Positions 12,801 to 23,255 of a stretch of 27,801 bases of DNA are shown piece by piece. Both the position numbers and the translations under genes were made by a program. Under the pieces are notes generated by a model. It was given only the letters and a program-made list of their open reading frames with translations. It made no database searches and had not been told where the DNA came from. The stretch lies in NCBI GenBank assembly GCA_000697335.1, contig JNEM01012085.1, positions 1 through 27,801 of the forward strand. The letters are read 5' to 3'. The DNA is from Conidiobolus incongruus B7586. Its lineage: Eukaryota > Entomophthoromycota > Entomophthoromycetes > Entomophthorales > Conidiobolaceae. Numbering within the stretch: position 1 is the first letter of the stretch; each line of letters begins with the position of its first letter.

Positions 12801-13501
12801 CATCAAACCTTATATCATTCCTAAAGTACCAATCAAGAAAATTAAGAATACTGACAAAGTGAATTGATTTTAATTATATGCTATACAACTATTGACGATT
12901 TTGTTTGTTAGACTGAACCCTCATCTAGAGTCCAATCTCCCGAACCCACTTCAAAGACTAATCCTGGCACACCCTCATTCAAGAGCGAAGCAAGCTATGA
13001 TAGTCAAAGAAGTAAACGATCCTCTCGACGTCGTAATCGAGATTATGGCAATCAAGATAATTCTTCTCGTCGCCATCTCAGAGAAAAACATCAAGCACTT
13101 CGAGATGAGGAAAGAGAGAAAAGAGCTCAATACTTGGTAAATATATTATACTTATCTTTTAAGCCAGTTTTTCTTAATGTTTTTAGCGTAATGGTATAGA
13201 TCTCGGATTGCAAAATCGTTTCATGGCTGAATTTGAGCAAATTGTTCAAATTGACACATCTTTTCGCGAAAGAAATCGATCAGCCCCTGTTCCTATAATT
13301 CAATCACCTAACCCTTCGGTTGAAGCTTCTCCTAATTTATCCACTCCTTTATCTCAGTCAGTAAACTCATTTATGACTTCTTCAAATGCACAACCTCCAA
13401 CTGAGCCTACTGTTGAGGAACAAACTACTGCAGCCGATTCCGTCCAAGCACATGGCGGTCAAGACCTTGAAGAAGGAGAACTTTTAGAATCTGAAACTTA
13501 A
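9880..13501 (+). CDS. BDF1: BET-family double bromodomain protein (Bdf1/BRD4-like)
   Basis: Nuclear reader of acetylated histones. Core exons: 9880-9923, 10026-11611, 11661-12028, 12076-12220 and 12271-12360. Bromodomain 1 spans about residues 225-330 (PDYPTIIKKPMDL, acetyl-lysine Asn about 310 in CNLYNG). Bromodomain 2 spans about 400-510 (PDYPKIIKHPMDI, Asn about 484 in CFTFNPPG). The ET domain begins near 640 (NFLTPDQLATVVELIKQNMP) and is split by a 47-nt intron. Basic and Ser-rich linkers lie between domains. Two 3' ends are possible. Read-through of exon 5 stops at 12375-12377 (749 residues, ending in an acidic/Ser tail). Splicing 12361-12572 joins, in phase, the exons 12573-12607, 12660-12735, 12785-12858, 12912-13136 and 13187-13501, giving 985 residues. 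I favour the long form because those exons have no start codon of their own. The first exon (14 codons) rests on phase match and a GTGGGT donor. Confidence 0.85.
12573..13501 (+). other. Downstream exon block encoding a BRD4 CTM-like tail
   Basis: Five exons that are consistently open across four GT-AG introns of 49-53 nt, one with a CTGAC branch-like site. They encode a Ser/Pro/Lys-rich stretch (KPYIIPKVPIKK), an Arg/Ser-rich segment, then a charged helix and the motif QYLRNGIDLGLQNRFMAEFE, ending in an acidic EEGELLESET. The helix-plus-motif order resembles the C-terminal motif of animal BRD4 ([20 protein letters not shown], followed by an acidic/aromatic FEENLF) that contacts P-TEFb. No ATG with an open frame precedes the block, and its first codon needs one base (G) from an upstream exon, which the BET exon ending at 12360 supplies. 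The alternative is a separate gene whose first exon I failed to find. Confidence 0.6.
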
Positions 13502-14544
13502 CATTTCATTGTATAACATTTATACTGTATGACAGATCAATTTTGCTCAATTTTTATATCTATAACTTTGGATTATTAACTGAATTCATACTTTACATGT
13601 TTGTAGCTATATTAACTAATTGAATAAATAAAATAAAATAGATATCATATTATTTTTATAAAATATCATCAATATATATCTTGAATTTTTGTATATGATT
13701 TCAACAATAATGACTAAACCAAAACTTCAAACCATTTAGTACGTGTTGAATAATTGTGAAATAGTATAGTAAAATATACAATTATAGTTTGAAATTTACA
13801 TCTAAACACAGAATTAAAATATAATATATATTAAATAATATATTTTTATCATGAATACATGTAGTTAATAATAATGATATAATTCAAAATCATATAAAAC
13901 CTCAATATAATTTTAACCAGTATAATATTTTGAATTAAATCTCTAATATATATTTACTTACTGTATATCATATTTTAATTTAAACAATAAAACTATTTGA
14001 TAATATTTTACATGTGATAATTATATATAGTTGAAATCATGAACATTATTTCAATATCATTAATATAATTGAATAATATATTAATTAAAATTTATCATAA
14101 AAAAATTTAAAATAGAAAAATATTAAAATTATTGAATGATATTATCTCAGAATTAAAGGAATAAGAAGTTTTTTAATTTTAGATTTTTTAAATATATTAT
14201 TAATTTCAGAAAAATACATATTTAATAAATAAAACATATAAAATTTTAAATTATATATATATATATATAATCCTATATTATTAAAAATTAAAAATATATT
14301 GTTTAATTTAATCAAATTTAAATTAAAATAATAATCAAAAGTTTTTTAGTGTTAATATAATTTAAACAAAAACTTTTTAAAATTATTTAAAATTTACAAG
14401 TAATTTATAAAAATAATATTTTATTTAAATTAATTAATTATCATTTGGCAAAGTACTTTGAAGATAAAAGTGAAATTATTTAAAATTTATTAATATTTAA
14501 AAAAACTAATTTTAACCATTTTTAATTTAAATAAAAAATTAAAA
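13502..14544. other. AT-rich intergenic spacer
   Basis: Extremely A/T-rich DNA after the BET gene with frequent stops in all frames. It includes a (TA)n run near 14252-14269. No gene, RNA or mobile-element coding sequence was recognised. The inverted repeat that follows may begin somewhat before 14545, but low complexity prevents a firm boundary. Confidence 0.5.
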
Positions 14545-15172
14545 AATTATTAAAGTATTTTATTAAATATATAAGAATATTATATATATTATCATTTAAA
14601 CTTAAATTAATTGATAATATAAAATAAATACCTTATAAGTTAACTAATGATTAAAAAAGTCAAAATAATTAGTTAAACAAAACTTACAAAGGTATAACTA
14701 AAAACTAAAGCTTTTATAGTAAATTATTATAATTAATGAATTATAAATCCCTTTATATAATTTTTTATTAAAATACAAATCAAAAGTTAAAACAATCCCC
14801 TCTACAAATTACAATAAATAAATATTTTATTTATAAATAAATGTCAATTGTTATAATAAATTATAATACCTTAAGCTATTCTTATTTAATTCTTAGGGAA
14901 AATCAATTAATATAAATTTTATATTATTTTTTATAATTAAAAATAATTAGAAAAAACTACTATATTTAATATATTTATTAGATTATAACTTATGTGATTA
15001 TAATTGCTTTAAGCAGTTAAAAAATTTAAGAAAATTTTTACAAAATAATTAATTGGCTTGTGAAACATCAAATTTCAATATTTGATAAAAAGAATTATTT
15101 TTTAAATGCTAAAAGTTTGTTAAAAGTATGGCAAAAAGTTATTAATAACAAAAGAGAGTATTGATTTTATAT
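14545..15172 (+). repeat. Diverged inverted repeat, arm A
   Basis: This stretch aligns, in reverse complement, with 23256-23935. Matching stretches occur in the same order: GTTAAAAGTATGGCAAAAAG with TGAAAGTATGGTAAAAGG; GAGTATTGATTTTAT identical in both; GATTATAACT followed by ATTATAATTGCTTTA; GAATTATAAATCCCTTT with GAATTATAAATTCCTTT; and ATTGATAATATAAAATAAAT with ATTGATAGAAATACAAAATA. The common order over more than 600 bases argues against chance AT-rich similarity. No coding capacity is visible. The most likely explanation is two old copies of a dispersed noncoding or decayed element; its class is unknown and the ends are approximate. Confidence 0.6.
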
Positions 15173-15737
15173 CATATATTAAAATATTCATTTATTTTTA
15201 ATCTTGAAAAATTCTCATTATTTAAAATCTAGAGTAAAATTAATTTAGTAGTTAAAATAAATAATATCAAATGCAAATTAAAAATTTGTTGACAAAATCA
15301 TAAATAGAACAATGTAAAATATATTGGACAAGTATTAATTGAGCAAAGAAATTTAAGATGGAAAGTAATCAATTGAAATATATATTAATTTTGAATATAA
15401 ATCAATATATAAAATTATTATTTTGAAATATATGTGGATATAAAATATTGTATAAATTAATAAAAGAAAGTCATTTTAACATTATTTTAAAAATGTATGA
15501 TAGGGAATGCAAAAAAAATACTGAATGATGAATGAATATTGTGTCTAAAGATATGTAAATATAAATCAGCTTTGAAAATAAAAGAGTACGAAAAAGAACT
15601 ATACAAAGATGCTCAACTAAACCTGAAAATATTAATATGTCTAAATAAATAAAATTTATAAAATTTTGAGAATATTAGAATTACAGTTAAGGGTGATTTT
15701 AATTTGCCTGAACAAAATATAAAAATCAGCATATGGT

Positions 15738-16507
15738 TTAGCGGTAACGACGGAGGGAGATGGTGTTGCGTCTCTTCCAGGAACCACGACGACCAGATCC
15801 GATGACCTTGTTGTAACCGTGACCCTTACCGATACCACGGTTCTTTCTACCAGCAGCGGTGAGACCACGAGCTTCACGGTGCTTGTGAACAGCTTTGGTG
15901 ATCCATTGGATACGGGGATCGCGACGGATAGCCTTGTGGGCGGGGTCGACTAAGATGACTTCGTAGTACTTGTAGGTACCGTCTTGGTTGACCCAGTAGG
16001 AGTTCAAGACACGCAAGTTACCGCAGCGGCGACCGACACGCATTTCAGCGGTAGCACGGTGGGAACGGGGGCTCTTGAGTTGATTAATACCTTGGTTGAC
16101 GGGCTTACCGAAAACAGCACCCTTGGGTTGTTGTCTCTTGCGACCACCACGACGGACACGGATGCGGTAGATGACATAGCCTTGCTTGGCTTTGTAACCC
16201 AAGCGACGAGCCTTATCGGGACGAGAGGGGCGGGAAGCACGGTGGATGGCATTCAATTGTCTAGAGAAAAGAACCACGTTAGCATAATGTCAAAAAGTGG
16301 AGAGCTGATCATCGGAATGAAGATTAATATCTTCATTAACCTAAGGGAACAAGGACTGACCTGTATTCCCAGCATCTCACACGGAGTAAATATCTCATGA
16401 TATCAGATTGCTTCTTCTTAGCTAATTCTTCAACATATTTGTAGGCTATATTAAACTATTAGTGTTTGTTTACAGATTCGTTTGATTCATGTATACTTAC
16501 CACCCAT
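15738..16507 (-). CDS. RPL15: 60S ribosomal protein eL15
   Basis: Structural protein of the large ribosomal subunit. Exons, in transcript order, are 16507-16501, 16445-16361 and 16260-15738; the introns are 16446-16500 (55 nt, donor GTAAGT) and 16261-16360 (100 nt, donor GTCAGT). The joined product is 204 residues, exactly the usual eL15 length. It begins [10 protein letters not shown], continues [20 protein letters not shown] across the second splice, and ends [29 protein letters not shown] and [20 protein letters not shown] are family signatures. The first coding exon is only seven bases (ATGGGTG). The coding sequence is much richer in G/C and in a narrow codon set than neighbouring genes, as expected of a highly expressed gene. 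Open frames on the opposite strand over this gene are by-products of that bias. Confidence 0.97.
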
Positions 16508-17204
16508 TTTGGATTATAATTCGTTAGCTGCTAAATCAAATTCGAATTAGTTAACTTGTTTTTCAATTCGTTGTTGCTTGTTTTTATTTTCTGCTATATG
16601 TTTTTTGCATTCTTTACAAATTTGATTTCTTGATGGATGGAATGGTGCTTACCCGTTAATAATAGCCGTGCGAATGGAAAGGAAGGGCTTCTGTACGCTT
16701 TTACTAGTATTTGATTGCCAGATATCGAACATTTCCACAATCCCACAATTCCACAATTTCACTATTTATTATTCACTCATAAATGATAGATCCAATTTAT
16801 TCAATGAGCAAATTTTTTTTAAGAAATCATTTTTATTCAATTCATTATATTTAATGTAATTTTTTTAATAAACTTTATCATATCAGTCATTAAATTAGCT
16901 AAAACTTTATATTTTGTACGAATATTCTCTTTTATCTTTCTTTTCACTTACTATATATTATAAGAATTGTAAAACTTATATTTTTTATCTGATTATTTAA
17001 TTCGTTTTAATTATATTTTATATGTATCACTTTAATCTCGTTTATTATAAATTATAATATTGTTCAATTTCTGATAATAAAAAATCAAATCGGAAAAGGA
17101 AAATATATTGTTATTATATTTTATTTGAATATCAAATGTTTTATTCAGGATTTAATTCGTAGTTTCGCTTAAATACTATTAGTTACTGATACATTGCTAA
17201 TAAT
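16508..17204 (-). promoter_or_regulatory. RPL15 upstream region / spacer to the GLC3 3' end
   Basis: About 700 bases between the RPL15 start and the end of the branching enzyme gene, both on the minus strand. The RPL15-proximal third is less AT-rich than the rest. It contains an AAGCCCTT element on the minus strand (16683-16690) and a three-copy CCACAAT tandem, listed separately. The remainder towards 17204 is plain AT-rich DNA serving as the 3' flank of GLC3. No gene was recognised; the open frame at 16668-16859 on the plus strand has no homology I can see. Confidence 0.45.
16734..16757 (-). repeat. Three tandem 8-bp repeats (TCCACAAT) upstream of RPL15
   Basis: TCCACAAT, CCCACAAT and TCCACAAT follow each other without spacing, about 230-250 bases upstream of the RPL15 start codon. 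In the direction of transcription each reads ATTGTGGA or ATTGTGGG. A tandem of identical short motifs at this distance from a highly expressed gene could be an array of activator sites, but no factor can be named from the sequence. Confidence 0.5.
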
Positions 17205-19445
17205 TTAGTTTGATTTGAGTTTATAAATTTGGGCAGATCGGTTAGGTAAATAGAGTAGAATCGAATATCTGCGATTATTCCAACCTTCGTCTAAAGTGAA
17301 GTATTGATCATACTTAGGATCAATTCTTTGATGACCGCCAAATTCATTGAGATCAGTGTCCAATAACAATTCATATTGTCCACTAACCTTGACTCCAATC
17401 TTATATCCTTGGAAAGATTGGGAGTGATGGAAGTTGAAGACCCACAAAAGTCCAGCTCTTTCGAATGCAATTACCTTGTCAGACTCATGTTTGAGGGAAA
17501 CATAGGCTTGAGGGGCAGATAACCACTGGTATATACCTTCTAAATTTTGCAAAGCTTCATCAAAACGATTCAAATATTTGTATCGTAAGAGATCATCATC
17601 TACCAAATTCCATTGGCGACGACAGTAATGAAAGGAGTTCCCATTCGCTTCACGAGGGAAATCGAGCCATTCGGGATGACCAAATTCATTTCCCTCAAAG
17701 TTCAAATATCCTTCACCACCAAGTCCATGAGTCAGCATTCTGATCATTTTGTGGAGAGCGATGCCTCTGTCGATAATGGGAGTTCTGGGCGAAAGATCAG
17801 ACATAAATTCATACATTTCCTTGTCCATTAACCAGAAGGCTATGGTCTTATCACCAACTAAGGCTTGATCGTGGGATTCGCAATACGAAATAGTCTTCTC
17901 CAAGTGACGGCGATTAGTTAAAGTATGAACAATGTTACCGATATTCCAGTCTTCATCTTTCTGCTCTTTGAGTATTTTAATCCACATATCGGGAATAGCC
18001 ATGCCCAAACGGTAATCAAATCCAATACCTCCTTCAGAGACGGGACGACAGAGTCCGGGCATTCCTGAAACATCTTCTGCAATAGTAATTATGCCAGGAT
18101 AAACTTTGTGAAGCATGTAGTTGGCTAACATAAGATAGGTCACAGCCTCTTCGTCAACATCACGAACGAAATATTCGTCATAATGCCCAGAGAAACCAGT
18201 ACCAATACCATGATGAAGATATAGCATGGAGGTAACACCATCAAAACGGAAACCATCCAAGTGATATTCATCAATGTAGAATCTCAAATTGGATAACAAG
18301 AATTTCAAGGGCTCATAGGCACCATAATTGAATAAACGGCTATTCCATAAATCATGTCTTCCCTTGCCACCTTCGTGGAAATAGCAACTATCAGTACCGT
18401 CAAATTGATTCAAACCGTCCAAGACATTGTTACATGCATGAGAATGGACAACATCCAAAAGAACAATCAATCCAAGCTTGTGAGCGTGATCTACCAATCT
18501 CTTGAACTGTTCAGGGGTACCATATCTAGATGAAACGGCAAAGAAGGAGGTAACTTGGTAGCCAAAACTAGCGTAATAAGCATGTTCCATAATAGCCATC
18601 AATTGAACAGCATTATAACCCAACTTTGCAATTCTAGGTAAAATATTATCAGTAAACTCGTCGAAGGTTCCTACACGGCCTTCGGGAGATGAGATACCAA
18701 CATGAGCTTCGTATATCTTAAGGGATCCTTGCTTGGCTTGAATGCGATGCTGTTGAACTAAAGGCTCTTTATCGTATTTCCATTGATATTGTTCAGATGG
18801 ATTCCAAAATACTGCATCATATAGAGGACTGACACTGAGATCTTGGGTAACTCTACGAATCCATGCAGGTAAACGATCGATACGAGCTCCTTGAGGTGTG
18901 ATCATTGAAATCTATTCTCTATCAATAAATATTTATAAAAATGCTGGAATTAGTAGTATTTACCTTTAATTTGGACCCATGCTTAATGGGAAGATCACCA
19001 TTAGCTAGTCTAGGTAAAGTAATAGACCAAACACCATATTCATCTTTCTTCATAGGGTGACTGGTTAAATTCCAATTATTAAATTCGCCAATTAAATAAG
19101 CTTCAACGGCATTAGGAGCCCATTCCGTATAGACAATACCATCTTTAGTCACTTGAAACCCATACTTTTCATATGCCTTAGAGAAATTTTCTATACCACC
19201 TTCATATTGATCAAACTGCTTTAACCAGTTTTCAAGTCTTTGAGTCCTATTAAAGCCAACAGGTTAGTTGTCTCAATATTGATAAGAAACACACATAGTT
19301 ACCTAGCACGAATAACATCCTTGTAAGGAGATAACCAAGGATCTAATTTGACTAATCCTGGAAGTTCTTCTTCCACTTGTTTAGACTCAGTTTGGTTCTT
19401 TAAGTTAGTCGTTGGAATTTCTTTAACTGTTTGGTTTTGAATCAT
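17205..19445 (-). CDS. GLC3: 1,4-alpha-glucan branching enzyme
   Basis: Cytosolic GH13 enzyme that forms alpha-1,6 branches in glycogen. Exons, in transcript order, are 19445-19303, 19246-18964 and 18911-17205, with introns of 56 nt (19247-19302) and 52 nt (18912-18963). The joined product is 710 residues; yeast Glc3 has 704. An N-terminal CBM48-like segment ([20 protein letters not shown]) precedes the (beta/alpha)8 catalytic domain. GH13 regions are intact: [10 protein letters not shown] (residues 295-304), nucleophile Asp366 in [10 protein letters not shown], acid/base Glu421 in [10 protein letters not shown], and Asp490 in YCESHDQAL. At exon 3 the acceptor ending at 18912 is chosen because it gives [18 protein letters not shown], matching the family; an acceptor at the upstream GATAG would leave an in-frame TAG. 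The ATG at 19445 gives a short disordered leader before the conserved [14 protein letters not shown]. Confidence 0.96.
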
Positions 19446-20360
19446 GCTATATAATTAAAGAATATAAAATATAAATTTTGATTTGATATTGAAAAAATAT
19501 AAGAACTAGGTAAAGATACAATTAGTCTCTTTTATATATTGTTAGTGTTAAATAGGAATTAAACTCCTAGTCACTTTAATAACATTAATTGGTCAAATGC
19601 AAAGTGAAAAAACACTATTGTAATTTTTAATAGATTGTGACGTATAATTTTTGTATGAAACCTTGTATATTTAATTATGATTATCAGATGAGATCATTTT
19701 TATTTTTCAATTTTAATAAAAAGATAATCTCTAAGATAATTATATAGTATTCTATTTTACTTTTATAACAATGTTCAAAATATTATTCAAGTCACTTTAA
19801 TTATAATTAATTTCATAATTGATAACAAATGAATATATTTAAATCCTTTTAATTATACTAAAATCATTTGAGCAATAACATGATAAATTTAAATTAATAT
19901 TAATTTTATTATATTGATATATTAATTCAAAATAATTTAATTGATAGACTTATATTATATTATCAATAATAGTAATATATCACTTAATTTTGCTATCGAT
20001 GGATTGTTTTAACATTTATGGATCAAGATAAAATAATCCAGTCATAAAATCGATTAAGTTCGCATTTTAAAAATGAATGATTTGATTATGATAAGGTCAT
20101 AGCGAACCAAACTAAATATTTTCCCAAGATAAAATTTCGAGATTAAGATAATAGGATCAAGTTATTAAAAATCAATTGGTTTAAAATTTAAATCAAAATA
20201 CACAAAAAAATATTATCATATTATTGATATATTTACATTACACTTTAAAGTATTGATTTAGTAAATGAATTATTATAGTTATATTGTTTATTATTTCAAA
20301 TATAGTATACAATTATGAATAATCATAAATAAATGAATGTACGATATAATATACAATATA
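19446..20360. other. AT-rich spacer between GLC3 and the MCM10-like relic
   Basis: About 900 bases upstream of GLC3. They hold the branching enzyme's promoter (TA-rich runs within the first 100 bases) and otherwise AT-rich DNA with stops in all frames. No exon, RNA gene or repeat boundary was recognised. Confidence 0.5.
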
Positions 20361-21724
20361 TTATTCAATGATTAATTCAAAATCATCATCGTTATTGGTC
20401 ACTTGATCTTTAGATATTTCCTTAAATTTCTGTATTTGTTGTATTCTTAACAATTTTAGTAGCGATTATTGACTTTCCTATAATTTATGCCTTGTATATA
20501 TTAAATGAACACATGTATATATTTACTTGATTATTGGATTTGGTAATTGGTTCTTTAATATTTCCATTGTTAGCTACCTTCATTTGATAGGACTTTTGAA
20601 TTTTTAGAGCCTATAAATTCAATTATTAATAAAACTATTCAATATAACATATATATATATATATATATATATATACCTAATATAAATATTGGTGTATTAA
20701 ATAATATGCGGTATATTTAATTATATAATTGCTTGAATTCCTTTTCTTTTTTTGTTTGCTTAGTCTCTAGTTTTTGATTAGGAAATAATTTTCTTCATTT
20801 GATAATTCGTAACACGAAGAGTGAATGGTGTTTGGTTTAAATTGAAGTAATGGGCCAAAAGTACTACAATGATAAATGCTAATATAAGATGTTTAAAAGA
20901 TGGCTCAATTACCTAGTTCTCAATTCTATTCGTTTTTTCTTATAGATGGTTTCTATTAAATCGTTATTACAGTATTGAGATTTTTCACTAGCATAACAAC
21001 TTGAGTATATGCTTCATATTCATAAGTAATTGTAATACACTTATTCGAATAATATTTCACTACACTGAGTATTATTGGTTGTATTTTGGCAAAATTTGAA
21101 GCCTTTACTAGATCCCAAATTGCTAAAAGATTCTCCCAATTTTTCATTACGTGATATAGACTCTATTGAGCTTAAATCTTTATTCAGTTTTAAAGCAATT
21201 GAATCTCCATCCTATTTAAAATAAATATATAAAGTATTTTATACTAATTATCCATTATTAATTACCATAGATGCTGGTGGGACAGTATCAGGGTTAAATA
21301 ATATCATTAAATCAAATATACCAAATGGGTATTCTGAAGCATGAACTAATTTACAACTTTGCAAACATGATCATTAGTTTGATATTACAAGTACTTATAT
21401 ATAATATTACCTGTCAGTTTTCTTACGTATACCAATAAAAATAGGAATATTATTAAGTGTGTTTAAACAGTACAAATGCGTAAAAATATACCCATTTTCC
21501 AAACTACTTTTTATGATTTTGGGTTACTGAATGATTATTCCAAAAGTGTACCAGTTATCAAGGGTTGGCTTAAATTTGATACTCTTGAAATCAATATATT
21601 CACACTGTTTCGATATTGATATAATAAGTTGGAGGTTTTTTTGGGGATGTTTTTAAATAGTTTCAAAAGTGTTCGTTACCGTTGGTATGTTAGTTTGATT
21701 TAATTCTATTTTGATTGATGTCAT
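20361..21724 (-). pseudogene. MCM10: Decayed MCM10-like replication factor gene
   Basis: Fragments of coding sequence in order on the minus strand, separated by intact-looking short introns (21357-21410, 21212-21265, 20430-20526). Recognisable pieces: DNWYTFGIII and NGYIFTHLYCLNTLNNIPIF (OB-fold), IRKKTDS joined by splicing to CKLVHASEYPFGIFDLMILF, NPDTVPPAS, DGDSIALKLN, then NLGSSKGFKFCQNTTNNTQC and SQYC, in the order of the Mcm10 OB-fold and CCCH zinc finger. The final exon (20361-20429) ends in an acidic tail. It is broken: in-frame TAA codons interrupt the OB-fold before PKIIKSS and upstream of KHPQKN, and a TAA and two TGAs follow CSEILFE. The zinc-finger His is replaced (YCNND where YCQYH is usual), and the N-terminal region is absent. 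Kept introns mean it decayed from a genomic copy, not a processed transcript. Family assignment rests on motif order recalled by eye. Confidence 0.65.
20649..20675. repeat. (AT)n microsatellite
   Basis: A perfect AT dinucleotide run of about 13 units, within the region of the MCM10-like relic between its last recognisable exons. Confidence 0.9.
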
Positions 21725-22161
21725 ATAGAATGGACACGATCAATTCCTTTTATTATCGAATTAATTTTATGAAATTATGGGTTTATAAAACTTTGATGTT
21801 TTATCAAAACTTAAACTGATAAATTTTATTTAATATATCATACCATTGCCTAAGTTTCCATTAAACATAATATCAATATTAAAATATTGAACATAATAGA
21901 ATCCATATACTTTATACTAACATATGGTAATTTTATTTAATTCTACTATTGAATTCAAAATTATTTTAATAATAATAATAATAATAATAATACAAATAAT
22001 ATATATTTATCAAATATCAAAAATATGTCAAGTTTGATATATTTATTTATCACTTGATAATATACTGGAGTAAATGTTATATAAAATTCTGAACTTGACC
22101 CCATTTCAATAATTGGTATATTATTTTGAAAATGGTTAATATTACATATACAAAATGCTTT
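21725..22161. other. AT-rich spacer
   Basis: Between the MCM10-like relic and the first SEC11 copy. It has no recognisable gene. It could include unrecognisable remains of the relic's missing N-terminal part. Confidence 0.4.
21968..21991. repeat. (AAT)8 microsatellite
   Basis: Eight tandem AAT units in the spacer downstream of the first SEC11 copy. Confidence 0.9.
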
Positions 22162-22794
22162 TTAATTTTTATTATTAAAAAATGTATAAATTGCTAATAT
22201 TGCTAAAATCACCTGTTTCAACTCTGGATAATCATTCAAAAGAACCGGAATCATACCAATATAAGGTAAATGACCCTTAATCCTACCAATGATATGCTTG
22301 CGTTCCAACCACATTTGTCCCTGATCATATAAACCTCTATCATTCACAGGATTATAATCACCCTTGGTTAAAATATATTCTTCACCAGTTTTAGCATCGA
22401 CGTGTAATTTTAATATTCTGTGAACAATCGGAATAGGACGTCCTGGTAATTTAAACACTACAACTTCTCCAATATGAAGAGGGGAAGAGTCTAGATGTTG
22501 GAATAATAAATCACCTCTATAAAATGTAGGTTTCATACTATCACTATAATTTATAATATTAATATGAATAGAATTATTTACATAGATTATATTTACCTCA
22601 TTACTACTACAACGGGTGATTCATTATTAAATATCCAGCCCAGAGCTCTCCATGACATGTATGAAGTAGCTAAAACTGTCAATGTAATCAGAATCTGATT
22701 CGACAACTAAAAAACTTGTTACATTTCTGTGTAATAAGATAAATATAACATTATTATTCACCTTTCTAATATTAGTATTAGTAATATTAAACAT
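22162..22794 (-). CDS. SEC11: Signal peptidase complex catalytic subunit SEC11, copy 1 (altered box)
   Basis: ER membrane serine protease subunit (S26B) that removes signal peptides. Exons, in transcript order, are 22794-22762, 22706-22597 and 22543-22162, with 54-nt and 53-nt introns; the joined product is 174 residues. It has an N-terminal membrane segment (ITLTVLATSYMSWRALGWIF), a catalytic core and a C-terminal hydrophobic stretch (VILAILAIYTFF). The catalytic Ser is kept (residue 50), as are His89 in PIVHR, Asp110 in TKGD and Asp116 in VND. The active-site box reads MSDSMKP instead of the usual MSGSMEP found in copy 2. Asp at the residue before the catalytic Ser occurs in some bacterial relatives, so activity is not excluded. 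The neighbouring copy at 24939-25577 has the same exon structure. Confidence 0.9.
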
Positions 22795-23255
22795 TGCAAA
22801 TTTTAATTATGTTATCCAAACAAAACTAATTTATTACTTCAACTAAATATAATAGACTTTTATATACATTTTATTTTTTTCTAAATTTAACAAATCATTT
22901 AATTCCACTATATTAGATAACTGAGTAAAGTTTTTATCTTTGATATTTTGCCACATTTTAAAAAATCCAAATTAGGTTTTAGGAATTAGATATTTCCAAA
23001 TCATCATTAAACCTATAAAATAAATATATGAATGTTATTTGACTGATAAAAAGCTTCATATATTTAGTCTACTTAAATAAATAATTTTAGCCAATTAATT
23101 ATTAAATTTAGTTCTTTAATATATTATCAATAATCTAATATTACAAAAATTAATACGGATATATTATATATTTTTTATTATTAGAAAATTAACTATTTTC
23201 TTTTTTTTCATAAAGGTTTAAAATATAATTTTTAATAGAAATAATATAATATTAT
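22795..23255. other. AT-rich spacer upstream of SEC11 copy 1
   Basis: Contains the presumed promoter of SEC11 copy 1 and AT-rich DNA up to the inverted-repeat arm. It shows no similarity by eye to the region upstream of copy 2, so the duplication does not visibly include the promoter. Confidence 0.45.

Noticed and set aside
12378-13501. A separate gene after the BET gene
   Set aside because: The first good exon lacks an ATG, needs a base from an upstream exon, and no start exon fits in 12378-12572; joining to the BET gene keeps phase throughout. Kept as an alternative only.
15984-16400. 138-codon open frame on the plus strand across RPL15, and an overlapping 82-codon minus frame
   Set aside because: Both lie in other frames over the eL15 exons and one runs across its intron; they arise from strong codon bias in RPL15 and have Thr/Val-rich translations without family features.
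16668-16859. 63-codon plus-strand open frame between RPL15 and GLC3
   Set aside because: No recognisable features, and it overlaps the promoter tandem repeat; probably chance.
20058-20107. GTTCGC/GCGAAC inverted pair suggesting a hairpin
   Set aside because: Six-base arms separated by nearly 40 bases with no further pairing; consistent with chance.
20956-21147. 63-codon open frame on the minus strand
   Set aside because: It runs in a shifted frame across the MCM10-like relic; the family motifs (GFKFCQ, NTQC) lie in a different frame, so it is not an independent gene.
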